64,000 bases of DNA from NCBI GenBank assembly GCA_023375675.1, contig JALQBC010000019.1, positions 496,001 to 560,000 on the forward strand, in the 5' to 3' direction. This DNA is from Cytospora piceicola (taxonomy: Eukaryota; Ascomycota; Sordariomycetes; Diaporthales; Cytosporaceae). This document shows, one piece after another, positions 34,707 to 47,532 of this stretch. The first letter of the stretch is position 1; each line of letters begins with the position of its first letter. The translations under genes were made by a program, and so were the position numbers. The notes beneath the pieces are model-generated. The model worked only from the letters and a program-made list of their open reading frames with translations, made no database searches and had not been told where the DNA came from.

Positions 34707-35422
34707 TGTTGCTATGGCCTTATATGTGCTTGCTCTGAATTATGGAGTGGTGATAATGGTTGCTCGTTGTTGTGTTGCAGGCCATTGATTTCGCTAGTCA
34801 AGAACTTTTTCCAGCTATCGGGGCTTATCTTATCGAGCGGTGTTTGCCGAGCCGGCACCGAGAAAGCTGCACACCTGGGCACTTATAACAACCACTCTCC
34901 CTTCAATCTTCAACCCGACATTCAGCTCTCCAAAGTTCACACTTAATTATATTTTCTTCTTGCATATTGAATCAGTTGACGATATTTTACTTCACTTCAA
35001 ATCATCTCGCCTACCACTCGAACCATCACACGTAGAACCGGTGCCGGTATTGGCACCATAGAGTCCTTGATAATGACCATTTGTTCTCTAGTCGGGGACA
35101 ATGGACCTTGTGGTTGGTCACCTCTCAATATCCCAGTACGGATCGGAGCCGTCCAGGGCCAAAAGAGCCTAAACCACCCTGCCGCGGGGGCCGCGAGCTG
35201 GTATCATTAATGTTATCTCCCCCTCTCTTCTTCAAGATTCATTCATCTTCGTTGCTCAGCAGGATATGATGGTTATTTCTCTTGGCAAGATGCTTTCAGC
35301 TTGAGCTGACACGGAACCTTTATGAATCATCACCGTACATTCGAATACCTGCTAGCCAGGACGAAGGCGGTGCGGTATCTTGGGACTGTGTTCCGGCATC
35401 CAAACAAACAGCCGTTGACATC
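34707..35422. promoter_or_regulatory. Divergent promoter region of RRP7 and the MFS gene
   Basis: The region of 716 bp lies between two divergent start codons. The frame of the MFS gene is open upstream to 35282, but there is no ATG in frame before 35423. I see no specific operator. Confidence 0.5.
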
Positions 35423-37098
35423 ATGGTCTCAATTGGCTTCAACCATGTTAAGCATTTCCTATCAGGAGAGAAGAAAGCACCAGATTCCAGGCCTCCCCAT
35501 TTCCTGTACTTTCGCTCATCCAGCATCTTCATCCTCGCAACAGTATGCATTGCCATATTCACAGACATTCTTGTATACGGCATCATTGTACCTGTCATAC
35601 CCTTCGCCTTGACCAGTCGAGTCGGCGTCTCTGAGGACTCTGTCCAGACATGGACTGCAATATTGCTCGCATGCTATACCATCGCTCTGTTTATAGCGAG
35701 TCCAATAATCGGCATATATGCTGACCACACCTCTTCTCGACGATGGACGCTTCTCATGGGTCTGTTGGCCCTAGCTGGTTGTACCATTTTCCTCTGCCTG
35801 GGAAGGTCTATCGCTGTACTCATTCTAGGAAGGATGTTGCAGGGGGTCAGCGCCGCCGTTGTGTGGAGTGTAGGACTTGCACTAATAGTCGACACGGTAC
35901 CCAACAACGTCGGACAGGCCATGGGCTGCTCCTCACTCGCTATGTCCTTGGGTCTGCTAGTCTCGCCTGCAATCGGAGGCGCGGTATTTGCTGGGGCAGG
36001 TTACTACGCCGTCTACTACGTCGCTTTTGGATGTCTCGCTCTGGACATCGTCATGCGGCTGATTCTCATCGAAAAGAAGGTCGCGCGGCAGTGGATTGAC
36101 GAGGAGGAAGAGCATGACCCCGAAGAGGGTGTGGCTGATGCAGCTACCGGGAATCAACCTGCTTGCGTCGAAGGCGGTGTGCCGGGAGCGGTTTTCTCAG
36201 AGAAACGAGCGGACGACACACAGCACGGTGACAGATCGACTGCTGTCGTTCCACTGACCGCTCCCTCAATGGTGGCAAGCAACAAGGCAGCAAAGAATCC
36301 TAAGCTAAAGGTGCTCAAGTCACAACGCATCTTAGGTGCCAACTTTGGAATCATCATCCAATCCGGCTTGATGTGAGTACTTACCTTACTCTACTGAGAC
36401 ACTCATTCTTCACCGCTTCTGCTAAGCGTTGCTGATCATTTTACTCTTTCAGGTTCTCATTCGACACCGTCCTGCCTTTGTTCGTGAAATCAACCTTTCA
36501 CTGGTCCTCTACGGCGGCGGGGCTGATATTCTTCTGCATATTCATCCCCTGCTTTTCCTCCCCCGTTGCGGGATGGTTAAGCGACCGCTACGGCGCCAGG
36601 TGGCCATCCTTTACGGGATTCGCCCTTTCCATCCCCTTGCTAGTCTGCCTGCGCTTCGTGACAGAAGACTCCATCGGTCCGAAGGTGCTTTTGGGTGCAC
36701 TATTGGCGCTGCTGGGCGCGACCCTCACCCTGTGCGGTACGCCACTCATGGCCGAGATTACGTACGCTATTGAGGCAGAGGAGGCCAAGAGCCCGGGCAT
36801 CTTCGGGGAGAAGGGCGTTTACGGATTGGGCTATGGACTATTTTGCACCGCTTTCGCGCTGGGAGGGTCCGTTGGCAGCTTGATGTCCGGGTATGTTGTG
36901 GCCGGGGTGGGCTGGGGAACGTTAACATGGGCGTTGGCTGTCTGGATGTTAGGTGGAGCGGTTGTCGTCGCCTTAACTGTAGGGGACAAACCGACTGGTG
37001 GGAAGAAAGACCCGCAGCTCCACGAAGGAAATTCTGCAGCATCACGAGCTCAGAATCCTAGCGTATTAGGTGACGTGGAGCGAGGACGGGATAGATGA
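35423..37098 (+). CDS. MFS transporter, DHA1/VMAT-like
   Basis: Exons 35423-36372 and 36453-37098 are joined by a GTGAGT...CTTTCAG intron (phase 2), for 531 residues. There are two six-helix halves separated by a long charged loop (about residues 215-310, rich in E/D). TM1 is SIFILATVCIAIFTDILVYG, followed by motif A (GIYADHTSSRRWTLLMG), a motif-B-like LGRMLQGVSAA and a second-half motif (SPVAGWLSDRYGARWPSF). This is the pattern of fungal drug:H+ antiporters related to vesicular amine transporters. Substrate unknown. The start codon is the first ATG in frame and leaves a 30-residue cytosolic tail before TM1. It converges on the oxidoreductase gene at 37502, with 403 bp between the stops. Confidence 0.87.
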
Positions 37099-37501
37099 GT
37101 GGCCGGCAACGTAATGTTGGCCACTTACAACCTTGTGTAACCGCACTTTTTAACATCTGGTGAGGCACAGCCTCGATATCGGAGTGAGGTATGTGCGACC
37201 TTTAGAAGTGGATTATATTCATTTGCAACGGAATTCCGCCCTACATTCTGTAAGCGAGCCTATCAACTGACCCCAATGCCTTAGGACTGTGTACAGAGCC
37301 GCAAAGCGACATGCACAGATGAGAACGGATGACAATTACCGCGAATGGTGATAAGAGCGCATGACGGTTCACTGGATGCCGGGGACATACAGTGATTGAC
37401 CATGTTCCAACGCAGCCTGGGCTATCAATATTGGCCCTTCCAGCCGCATTGAGGACGTCACGACCGCGGAATTGCAGTTTCAGCACGCCACCAGCATCAG
37501 A
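37099..37501. other. Short intergenic region between convergent stops
   Basis: This is the 3' flank of the MFS and MOSC-FNR genes; nothing notable is seen. Confidence 0.5.
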
Positions 37502-39333
37502 TCATAACTCAATAGTGATGCGTCCAATGCCTCTACTGACACAACTGAGCAAGTTCCCAGCCTTGTCTTCATCAAGAAGCCCCGTACCCCTGTGCTCTAC
37601 CCTCCCAGATTTCAACTTGATCTTGCATGTCCCGCAGTTACCCACTTCACATGAGGAGGGGACCTCATCAGTGCCGAAGAGCCTCTGCAGAGCCTCAAGC
37701 AGGGATTCCTCCCCTCCTACCTTGACTGTCGTGTCGCTCTTGTTCGCAACGACAGCCTCGAAGGGATCACCGCCAGTATCCGCCGCGAAGGCCTCGAAGT
37801 GCACATCCTCCGAGCCGATCCCCGCGGCCCTCGTCTCCCGCAGAGCCTCGTCCATCATGCGCTGGGGTCCACAGAAGTATAGCCGACTGTTCCACGGCAT
37901 CTTCTTGATCACGTCTGGGATGCTAAGGCGCTGCCCTTCGGACTTGTCGTAAATGGTCACGACGTCCTTGCCTAGCTTCTCGATCCTTTCCCTGAATGGT
38001 ATGTCATCTGCTGATCGCACGGCATAGTGCAGGCTGGCGTCGAAGTTGAACTTCCGCAGGTCCTCAAAGAGTGCGAGGAACGCCGTGATGCCGACTCCCG
38101 CTGCCACGAATACGTGGCTGCTATACGAGGTGATGACATCCGACGAGGTGACCCGGCCGACCTGGAGGATATCCCCCTCCTTGGCTTGCTGATGCATGTA
38201 CCTGGACCCGCCGCGTGAGCCGTCTTCCAGCGCGATGCCAAGCTCGAGACGGTTCCTGTCGCCCCCAGCAATGGAGTACGCACGCACGAGAGGCTCGCCC
38301 CGGCCCGGCACGGCGATCCTGATCTTCGCGTGGGCGCCCACGCCCAGGTCCCCCGGGTCCTTGAGCGGCTCGAGCGCCTCCAGCACGAAAGAGGTGATCC
38401 GGCTCGTCTGCGTGGTCTTCTCGACGATCCTGAAGTCTCTCCAGTGCGCGGCGTCGTCGCCCTCCTCGCTCTTCTTGGCCTTGGCCTTCAGCCTCGCCGC
38501 ACGGCTGGCAAACGCGTCGTGGCTCTCCCTGCCGAACTCGGGGATCGCGGCCAGCTCCTCGTTCGCGGCCAGGTCGCCCGTGTTGCGGTGGAGGTACTCC
38601 TGGATCCGCTCGATGGTCCACCGGGGGTGCCTCCTCTCGACCAGGCGGATCTCGTCCCCGGCCGCGACCGCGCCCTCCCTAAGCACGCGGTAGTACCACC
38701 CCGTCCGGCTGAGCTTCCACGTGTTGGGTGCGAAGTTCTTGAGCTCGAACCGGTGGTTCAGCTTGAAGCACGGCTGCCGGGGGAGGCTGACCTGCAGCAG
38801 GGGCCCCGTCTCGGGGTCGCCGACCGACATGATGTCGCCAATGCAGATGTTGCGCTCGTTCATGTGCCGCGTCACTAGGTTCTCGCCAAACCCGCCGGGG
38901 ACGAACCGGGCTCCAGCTGTCGGGAACTCGGCTTGCCATGCTGGGTAGTGGCTGCAGCAGTCTAGTTGGGGATATGGGTTAGCTTAGGTCATATGAGGCG
39001 GAGTAAACCGCACTTGTGCTGTTGCAAGATGTCGTGTGTCTGGCTTTGGGGCCGGGGCCGAAACCAGAAACAGGCAAGGGAGAGCACTCGTGGCTGGCTG
39101 ACAGTCGACTTACATCCATGAACTGCTTTGTCAGGGCCCCCATGGAAGGTATAGTCGTGTTCATCTCCGACGATGCCAAGTTTTCCGATGTATACCGGTC
39201 CTTCATGTAGCGACTTGTCAATACCTGATTCGACGTGTAAGCCCTTTAACTTCTTCATCTGCCCGGACCGCACTTCTAGTATAGTGTCACTCGTAAAGGG
39301 AGCCCATAGATCGACATCTTCTATGAAGGCCAT
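37502..39333 (-). CDS. MOSC / flavin reductase / [2Fe-2S] ferredoxin fusion oxidoreductase
   Basis: Exon 1 is 39333-39114 and exon 2 is 38961-37502; the intron is GTAAGT...CAACTAG, 152 nt, phase 1. The product is 559 residues. Splicing restores the MOSC sequence HGGPDKAVHGYCCSHYPAW. Domains in order: a MOSC/YiiM-like domain (GEVYIGK-type start, GGFGENLVT, LLQVSLPRQPCFKL with the typical Cys), a 3-alpha segment (GWYYRVLREGAV), a ferredoxin-reductase-like flavin domain (RAYSIAGG), an NAD(P) domain (VFVAAGVGITAFLALFEDLR; YFCGPQRMMDE), and a C-terminal plant-type ferredoxin with Cys511-x4-Cys516-x2-Cys519-x27-Cys547. The likely role is NAD(P)H-driven electron transfer to a molybdenum-linked or N-hydroxylated substrate; the true substrate is unknown. 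A broken, RIP-mutated copy of its 3' end lies at 26.8-27.0 kb. Confidence 0.92.
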
Positions 39334-42300
39334 ATTGGGTCACTTGGTGCGCCACGAAACCCGACATAGATAGACACAATTAGAGGAAATAACCACACGA
39401 GATAATGTGGTTGGAAGGGCTACGGGAATAAAAAAGGAGAGAGATCTTGTCTGTAACTCTGCACTTGCCGGTATTGGATTGTGAGATTAGTAAGGTCAGA
39501 CGGAGCCCTTGAGGGGTAATTAGGGGTCTTGATTGGTTTCGTGGGCATTGAAGGAATGGAGCTCGAGTCAACAACGGCTGTCATGCACATATGGCAATAA
39601 TGGAAACGACAGGCCGACAGGAGCCCAAAGGATCTAGATGGTCCTCGATGGTGGTTTTTGTTCGGTTTTCTAGACCCAATCGATTCAATTGACCTATCAT
39701 GTGTGGTAGAAATTCTGGTATGGATTTATGTTGTCAGGCCACGGCAGTCTTGCATAATCTTCCAAGATCGTGTTGATTCAAATGTTGTGTCTGGCGCCGG
39801 GGAAGGGAAAGAAGACCCCACAACCCACAAGCATGCTCTCTTGCCCACGATCACCCGTATTGGGCCAATATACAATATGTTTTATTCTAAATGACTTTGA
39901 GCCGGAAATTGTCAGATTTACCAGTGGATCTGGAGCACTACCTGGGCGCTCTGGACTTGAGGCGAATGTCAGGAACTCGAGTACCTAGGTACCTACCCCC
40001 TTCGAAAACAATACCTAGATATCAACTTTCAGGCGACAGCAGTTCAACATGGCCAACACAACGGTATTGCAAGTCATTATGAGCATAGAAATACTTATTA
40101 TAGGTGTACGGGGATCCCTCATAGAATTTAATCAGGTAGACTTACCTGTCGGGGCCGGAACACACTCCCCTGAAATGTCTAGTGAACATTCAGGAATGGA
40201 ATCTTGCTGGCACGTGGAAAATAAGTCGTCGACTTGCGTATCTGAACTTTTCTTAGACTTATCATGAGACAAAAAGGTCACCTAGTGGAGCAGTCGCAGT
40301 CAAGGTTGTAGCAATGACCGTCCCGGTCTGTCCAGTGCCGTGTATGTTGCCTGTGGCGAAGGCATTCGTGGCAAGTTTGACTCCATCAACGACATCAGGG
40401 ACAGAAGTTGGCGAAACCACTGGGTTTCGTATGCCCCTGTACCTTCATCGTGAGGATATCAGCAGGCAGATGTTGCTATCCTCCTAAGCCTGAGCAAGCG
40501 TGCTCCTGATCGACCGCGTGAACACGAAGAGAGAGCTAATATCGTGAAGACAGATTTAGAAGCAGTCAACAACTGAGAGAAAAGCAGGAAATCTCGAACC
40601 CCTATAGCTCAAATCAGGGTGAGACACTGAGGAGACGTTCATCAGAGGCAGGCGAGGGAATCGGCTTCCTTGCCATAATTTCCATGAGTGTTGCAGGTTA
40701 GAATTAGGGCAGCTCTCGGGCTTATGACCAGCTCACAGCTGTTGACGACCCGGCTTGGTGCGTAACCACCGGGATGGCATGCCACTGGGCATGTCCTTCG
40801 TGTTCCACCAGCTGACTGACATCTCTGTGGACCCCCAGACGGTGCATCAAGACGTCTGACAATGGTAGACGTGTCTCTACCGCAAATTACTTCCGTTCGT
40901 CGAAAGCTGCACTTGCCAGCGCACCAAGTGCTGAACAGATGCGAGAAGGAAGAGGACAATGCCACCTCCCGCTTCTTCACCGTGTCCCGAAATATGCACA
41001 TGTGCAATTGGAATGGATCCACGGAAGTCGTCCCACCAAGTGTGTATTTCGCACTTTGTTCTCACGCATGTGCGTAAGTTGGTGTAGCCTCCTATTCATC
41101 CACAAGGCAAGTTCGGACCAGGACTCATTGAGTACGTGCAAGCCAACTCCTGGGTGACGAGGAAGAGCACCCCAGAAGAGTACCCCATGGTAGACAAAGC
41201 CCACGCATGGTCTGGGTACAGAGCACTAGGTCTTGGAAGGCAGCAGTGTCCACAATCAAGGGCGACTAACCTCCACAGGTGATGTTATACATCACAGCTC
41301 AGTAATGATCCTTCGACTTGTCCCACCGATTGAGCACAAGCTACAGGATCAGCCTCGTAGACGCATCCATCTCACCGCAGAGCCGCAACATTTGGTAATG
41401 GATGATGCTAAGCTAACAAAGGGAGGCATACCCCTGTTCCCCGGGCCCACAAGAAGTTCCAGAGGGGAGCCGCCTGCAGCGTAGTACGTTAGATGGATCC
41501 CATTTTGTGCACATGATCGTCTGGGTTGACGACAGGCTGCAATCCCGTATGACAAGCAGCATTAGAGAGCCTCGGTCGATATTCTCAAGGATAACCGGTG
41601 TATAATATCGCAGCTCAATGCATTGAGGGCGGGGCAGCCTTGTTTTCGTCACATAAGACGGGTGTCAAAGGTACCTACATCAAAATGCTCAAGGATCAGC
41701 ATGAGTCGGAACATCTGTTGGTAGCGGGTCATGGCCTCTTCAAATAACTGGACGCCAACGAGACCTTGGACGAAAATGATGTTATATCGTGGGGGACGGG
41801 GAGCATCTAATGACAGAACTTAGTCACATTGTTGAGAAACCGAGAAACCCATGAGGCTAATCACCTTGGCGAGTACCCCTCCCTCTCCTAGGGGGCCATG
41901 ACCCTCGTCTGGGCTGGTAAGGATGCTGACTTTGAGCACGATGACGGGTCCACATGAGGCTCTGCTCAGATGTATTCCATCTACACGAGGTTATCTCGGA
42001 CGCCTGGGGCCTGGTGTGGGGAGGATGGTACTCAGGCTGGCCGGCAGGGGACAACATCAATTTATTCACTGATGAGGCTCAACTGCACAAAACAAGCTTG
42101 GGGGAACACGAGGAAACCTAGTTTGGATCGGCCAACATTCATCTCGGTACTTGTTGGAAAGAAAGGTACTGGAAAGAGATAAAATACGACGAGGAGAGTG
42201 GTCAGCCAGGTGACAAAGGCTGATGCTGAAGTGAGTAAGAGCAACAGAGGTGACATCTGGACGGTCGAAGATGCCCGCATGCCCGCATCGCAGAGCCGCA

Positions 42301-43306
42301 ATGCACATGGCACATGCTCTCTAATTGGAGGATTGGAGGATAAGTACCTACAAAATGACAGGGATAGAGCTGTACACGGGCCCCATCTTAAATTACACAC
42401 GCTACCTAAGTACTTAAGTATCTACTACCTACTTCGGAGTTGACTTGTTTTTCCTCTGTAGACGACACACTGTCCTGCTTATCCGGCTACCTACATACAC
42501 AGCAGGCGACATATTAAGATGATACCCGATATAATTAATTACATCAGAAAATGTTTCTGGCATGATTTTACCCTGGTCTGGTGCGTCTGAAATGTTGGCA
42601 TCCCTGTCGGGTGGACGCATATCGTTCCCCGGCACTGGGAGGAATGTGCCTGTCCTATTGCATTGGTGCTTTTGAGCCTCAATCCTCCCCATCCCCACCG
42701 CCCAGAATAATCTTACTGTCGATAAACCTAGTCTCTCAGGAAGCGAGGCTTGAAACCAGCTTCTAAATTGCATCGCAGAACGGACGACGCCTTGTCTTGG
42801 ATAAGGTTTCTACTAGAGACAACGCTTCCTGGTACGTGACCTCTTCGTCATACTCCATCCACTAAGGTGTGATGTACCTATGCGAAGTTGAGAGCATTCG
42901 TTGGGTGCACCTAACCAACTTCTATGTATCGCCTCGAAGTTAGTTAGATATTAGGTCATATGTAAGTCTTTTCCAAAGTCTTTATTCTTAGGCGGTTACT
43001 GAGGCTGCGAAAGACTGCAGACAAACGACTAAAGAAAGGAAGCAGAGAGGGGTCGGGTCACAAGGCTGTGGCTAGCTCTTGCACATATAAAAAGGCAACA
43101 CACCCGGCTCTACTCCATGGTTATGCTTCCCTGCCTCATTTTACGTGAGATTTTGGCTTCTATTCATACGATATCATAACTCATCACCTTCTATCCCCTC
43201 TCGACTTGTTACCATGATATCCGCCGGGGTTTTGGGCCCCTGTTGCTAAATCTTGACTCCATGGCGAAGACGGTCACGTTTATCTTTATTTCTCAAATTC
43301 AAGGAT
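39334..43306. other. 4-kb region without intact gene
   Basis: It contains the MOSC-FNR promoter, one TACCTAGGTA palindrome (39982-39991), a decayed multi-exon gene on the minus strand (about 41290-41978) and the promoter of the F-box gene, including a TATAAAAA stretch at about 43086. The remaining sequence has no recognisable feature. Confidence 0.5.
41290..41978 (-). pseudogene. Decayed multi-exon gene, unknown family
   Basis: Three consecutive stretches read as protein when joined at plausible splice sites: 41978-41849 (VIVLKVSILTSPDEGHGPLG), a 42-nt GTTTCT...CATTAG intron, 41806-41679 (FVQGLVGVQLFEEAMTRYQQ), a 65-nt GTAGGT...TTGAG intron, then from 41613 (YYTPVILENIDRGSLMLLVI). After about 41520 the frame shifts. 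A second frame is coding-like at 41500-41345 (YYAAGGSPLELLVGPGNRGM), and a third at about 41370-41290 is interrupted by TAG (41343-41341) and TGA (41301-41299), each one C-to-T step from CAG and CGA. An in-frame TAA (41993-41991) sits just upstream of the first stretch, and no start is seen. I cannot name the family. Confidence 0.5.
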
Positions 43307-45744
43307 ATGTCGCTAGCAACACTCCCGTACGAGGTCGTCGGTATCATCGTACAGGACCTAGACCTGGAAGACGTCTTTCATATCAGCCTGTCTTCCAAAC
43401 GATTCCTCTATCTCATCCGTGAGAACCGAGTGTGCAAAGCAGTTCTAGAGGTACTTGATTCGCACGGAACCTGTCCCTTTCCCTGGCCCATGCTCCCTGG
43501 CCCTTGCCCCCCATTCCCGCACGATCGCTGGCACGGGTTGCTTGCTACCGGGGATCGGAGCTGATGGTTGTGGCGCAGTCAACGGCACCTGGAACTCCGG
43601 AGGCAGCAGAGGCACGCCAAACGCAAAAGTACGCCCTGGCGTTGCGCAGGATCTATAAGAGGCGACAGGCTCTACGTTCTGCCGCTCCCTTCACTGCTGC
43701 AATTGTTGCGGTAGCAGAGTCCTGGATATATGCCAATGGCACCCTTTGCCACATCTTGGATAGGACCCTCCGGATTCTGGACTTACATAAGTCTAGCGGC
43801 GAAGAGACCGTAATCGACGTTCGGGCTTTGCTCGATGAGGCGGTGGCAGAATCCCGAGGAGCCCGGAAGTACAAACTGCAGGTTCTTCATTACGCCGAAG
43901 GCATTGTTTCTTGTATCTACACTCATACCAGACCGCTCGTTGAGAGCTGGCTCATCGTGTTCAGCGTCGATAATGGATGTAAGCTTCTGACCACGCTTCC
44001 CCTGGACACCACTTACAAGATCTTTGTCCGCAATGACTCCGACTACCTATATTTCGGCACTCACTCCGAGTTCGGAGAGGATGGCTTCCGCCGATGGGTT
44101 CTGATGGGTTATGATATTAGAGGCAACAGATGGTTCGAACAAAAAGTTCACCTCCTGGACATGGTCGGGTCAGACATTGGACAGTCTATCGCCTTCGAGA
44201 TCATAGACGGCAAGTTCTATGGGCTCTCAAGCCAGGCAAGTTTCGAGGTCGACGAGGTGGACTGGAGATCCTTCTACCACTGCTTTCGATTCCCCGTTGC
44301 AGCTCCTAAACCAAAGACGACCGAGAGATCAGTCAAGGAAGAAATGTGGAGGAGACAGCACGCAGAAGGCCCTATCGATGACCGGTGGTCTTTTATTCGC
44401 CTACTTAGGGACGATCGAGATCCTAAAAAACTACAGGTCCTGGAATCCCGGAAAGAGTGGCTCAACGGCCAGAGTTCGGGTCGACGAAACTATTACACTA
44501 CAAAACTCGAATTCCCTCCTCAGGAGGAAACCACGGATGATAATGGAAGCAGCAGCGGGACCAACCCAAACAACGTCGGGGGAGGCATAACCATGAATCC
44601 AACTACTACGACTGTCCCCGATACTGGGGCTTGCACTTATGACCTCCCCCAGAACCCCGAGTTCCGCAAAAGGTGCCCATTAACCACCCACGCTGGCGAC
44701 GATGCCTCGACGGCACTAATGTTCACGCTCAGCAAATGTTTCATACGGTCATATCACCCATCCAGCCAGACATTCCTCGACCTTGTCGACAACCCGAGTC
44801 CCCAGGATCCAGACACGCCGAGGCTCCAGCTCAGGGCGGGCTCGCGCCAGCTACGACCAAAAGAGGAACTACTCCGAGAGCCTGCTGCGCTGGACACCAA
44901 CCTGCCCCATGCGGAGCGGATAAAGCACATGTACAGGAATAAGGGTAAAAACAAGATAACGTTCTGGCCGCCATGCGACCCCGACGGGGCTCAGGCCGAT
45001 CCAGCTGCTCTCGTCGATCTCCACAGGATCCTTAACCCACCTTCTCATACTGGAAACGTGAAGGGTGCGTGGGACGACAGGTCGTTGGTCTACTCTACTA
45101 GCCATGCCGATGGTATGCAGGCTCTGGTTTTTATCAGCTTCGATCCGGCCACTCGCCTGCAGGGCTTGAGGGAATGGGGCGGGGAAAGTGCGAGTCCTGA
45201 CATTCCTAGTGGAAAAGGCTTCGGGGACGCTGTTGATAATAGGGCGGCAGAGCCTGCCGAGGATAACTCTCGATTTGAGGCGGGGAAGGGAAAAGGGAAG
45301 GAAGTGCTTGTTGAGCCTGAAGACAGCTCGCAGGACGATGCGAATTTCTCGCCGCTGGCTCAGGAATATGAAGGTTGGTCATCACCCGAAGCATCCTTCG
45401 AATGGGCACCAGAGATCACCGGTCAGGCCCCGAAAACTCACAGCGAGGGGGAAGAGGAGAGCGACATAACCGAAGCATCTCCGTCTCCAAGGGATAGCGA
45501 CGAGGCCCCTTCCCCCTCTCCAACAGTTGGCTCTACTTCTGCAGACGGTAGCGCGGCCGTGCCCCCAACGGTGCATGAGGAGCCTTGCAATGCGAGCTGT
45601 TCGGCCCCCGAGAATAAGCCAATGTGTAACTGGGCACAGAGGCAGACTGCTATGTATCGGGAAATCGCCTTTGGTTTCAACAATATCCATGATTTTACCA
45701 GCCCTAGGAGGATGGCGAATGGGGAAACTGCAGTCGAACAATAA
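43307..45744 (+). CDS. F-box domain protein
   Basis: Exons 43307-43450 and 43579-45744 give 769 residues. The intron is GTACTT...GGCGCAG, 128 nt, phase 0. Exon 1 is almost exactly an F-box (LPYEVVGIIVQDLDLEDVFHISLSSKRFLYLIREN, shown in part: residues 6-48, key LP, L, S, F/Y). The long second exon has the conserved body of a widespread ascomycete F-box family: ALALRRIYKRRQALRSA, FVRNDSDYLYFGTHSEFGED and EMWRRQHAEGPIDDRWSFI. A disordered acidic/Ser-Pro tail follows, ending in W-x-x-RQTAMYREIAFGF. Likely a substrate adaptor for SCF ubiquitin ligase; substrate unknown. The ATG at 43307 is the first in frame; the frame is open to 43253 but without another ATG. Confidence 0.85.
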
Positions 45745-47532
45745 TGTTTACTCACTTCGGTTCATATATGCACATGCACACATTCCACACTGTATGGGAA
45801 TCCAATGACACCTCGTGCATGTGGCCCAGTAGTGAAACCCGAGACGGTATAAGGAGGGCAAGGTTGCACTGATTCCAGCAGCTAGACTCCTCCTTACACC
45901 TTCTCATGGAGACAAATAGCATTTTCATGCATGGGACACATGACATGGCCAAGTCGCTCCAGGGAGGGGGTTACAACATGCCTCCACGGCCTTACGATAC
46001 AGCAGCACGTCATGCCGGCAACGACGTCGATAGACTTCTAGAACGCGAACAAGGTGCACATGTGACCCTCCGCGGTCCTCGTCGAATGGAAGTCGTTCCA
46101 GCCGGACCCGACATGTCATATAATGACACGAGATCCTGACAGAGTTAATCCTTGTGGGGATATGGCTGCTGTAGCGTGGATGCCCAGGCAGCCTCGCGAA
46201 CGCTTGGTGTAAGCAAGGGGTCAACTGGTCGTGGGTCGCCCTGGTCCGCCTTACGTTGGGCATCGACACCACGTGTGTGCTTGACTACCTAGGTACTGGA
46301 ACTCTTGCGTCCGGGTCAGGTTCCATTGCATGGTAAATATTAGGACCTTCTTTCAAACATTGTGCAGACAGTAACATGCGCTAAACGTAGAAAGGCTAAA
46401 TATACCGTTAGCGGCCCCGGTATTTCGAAGTAAGAAGGTCTGTCTATGAACAGCATCGTAAGACAGGGAATATACGGGACAATATATCACCGATAATCAA
46501 CTATTTATGTGATAGCCCGTCGAATCTCGCTCCGGGGTCCGTCACGATGCTACCATGTATAAACTCCAGGCCGGGCACACATGGATGACGCCTTCCCAAA
46601 CTTGTAACACAGTCATGTAGAAGACTAGACCTTGCTTTGCGTTCTATTTCACCTACCAAACCAAGCCAGCCAGCCTTCACACTCCTGCTATCCCATGTTC
46701 ACTTCATGGCTGCGAGACAGCGTACATATGTCAAGCCTCCGTACGTGTCGAGTACACTTGCTATTCAGGACCCCTCTAGCGTACATAGAAGTATTTTATC
46801 CATGCGTCGATCCATGTGGAATGTGGAATCTGACCATGCCTGGTTCGGCGATTCCGGAGAAATTCGGCATTTTCCTACGGATGATATATATATATCCGTC
46901 AGGGGATCTCCGTAACCAAGACACGATGACCTCGGCATTTTCCCAAGACACCCGGAATTACACCAGGCACTGCCTGCCACCTTCGCAAAGTCCTTCCACC
47001 CTCCCCCTCCCACCAAAGCAATCGTGGCTCTCAAATCCCAAGGCGGGCCAAGTCGAGGCTGACTGGAGGTGGAGTCTGTACCAGCGACAGCGCAGTGTAA
47101 TCACCTCGCAGGTTGATTTAGCCCCGAGTGGTCTCCAAAGGCGACCGCAAGTTTCTGCTGAAGTTCTCACGATTGTGCTAGGTAATCCAACAGGCCGCGA
47201 CTATACCTCGCGATAGGGAATATCGCCGAAGACCTTCCACTGAACCGTCCCTCAGCTGGCTATTGAAGACTGAAGAAGAAAAAAAACAATCACGAATTGC
47301 TGGCCTGGTCAGTAACGTAGGCCATCAATTCTCTCCCATCTTGCCAACGCCATCCAACGGAAAAAGGCAAACCACAGCGCCGAAATGGGTATTTGTGGAA
47401 CACTTTATCCTTTATCCCTTCTACTCCATACCAACGACGGGAACGTCGTCCCGTGGTTACCGACAGCATACGTGTGTGCTACTCAAAAGAAAATGGAGCG
47501 AACCAGCGCGCGGTCCAGGCTTCTCAGTCCGA
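45745..47532. other. Intergenic region between convergent genes
   Basis: It contains one TACCTAGGTA palindrome (46286-46295). A 77-codon ATG frame at 45906-46139 and others are not convincing. No RNA gene is seen. Confidence 0.5.

Noticed and set aside
35282..39333. MFS transporter plus MOSC-FNR reductase as a biosynthetic cluster
   Set aside because: There is no polyketide synthase, peptide synthetase, terpene synthase, or pathway regulator nearby, and Rrp7 is a housekeeping neighbour. The genes are convergent and probably unrelated.
40575..40615. Possible tRNA T-arm (GGGGTTCGAGATTT on the minus strand)
   Set aside because: The stem does not pair and no acceptor or anticodon arm is found at the right spacing.
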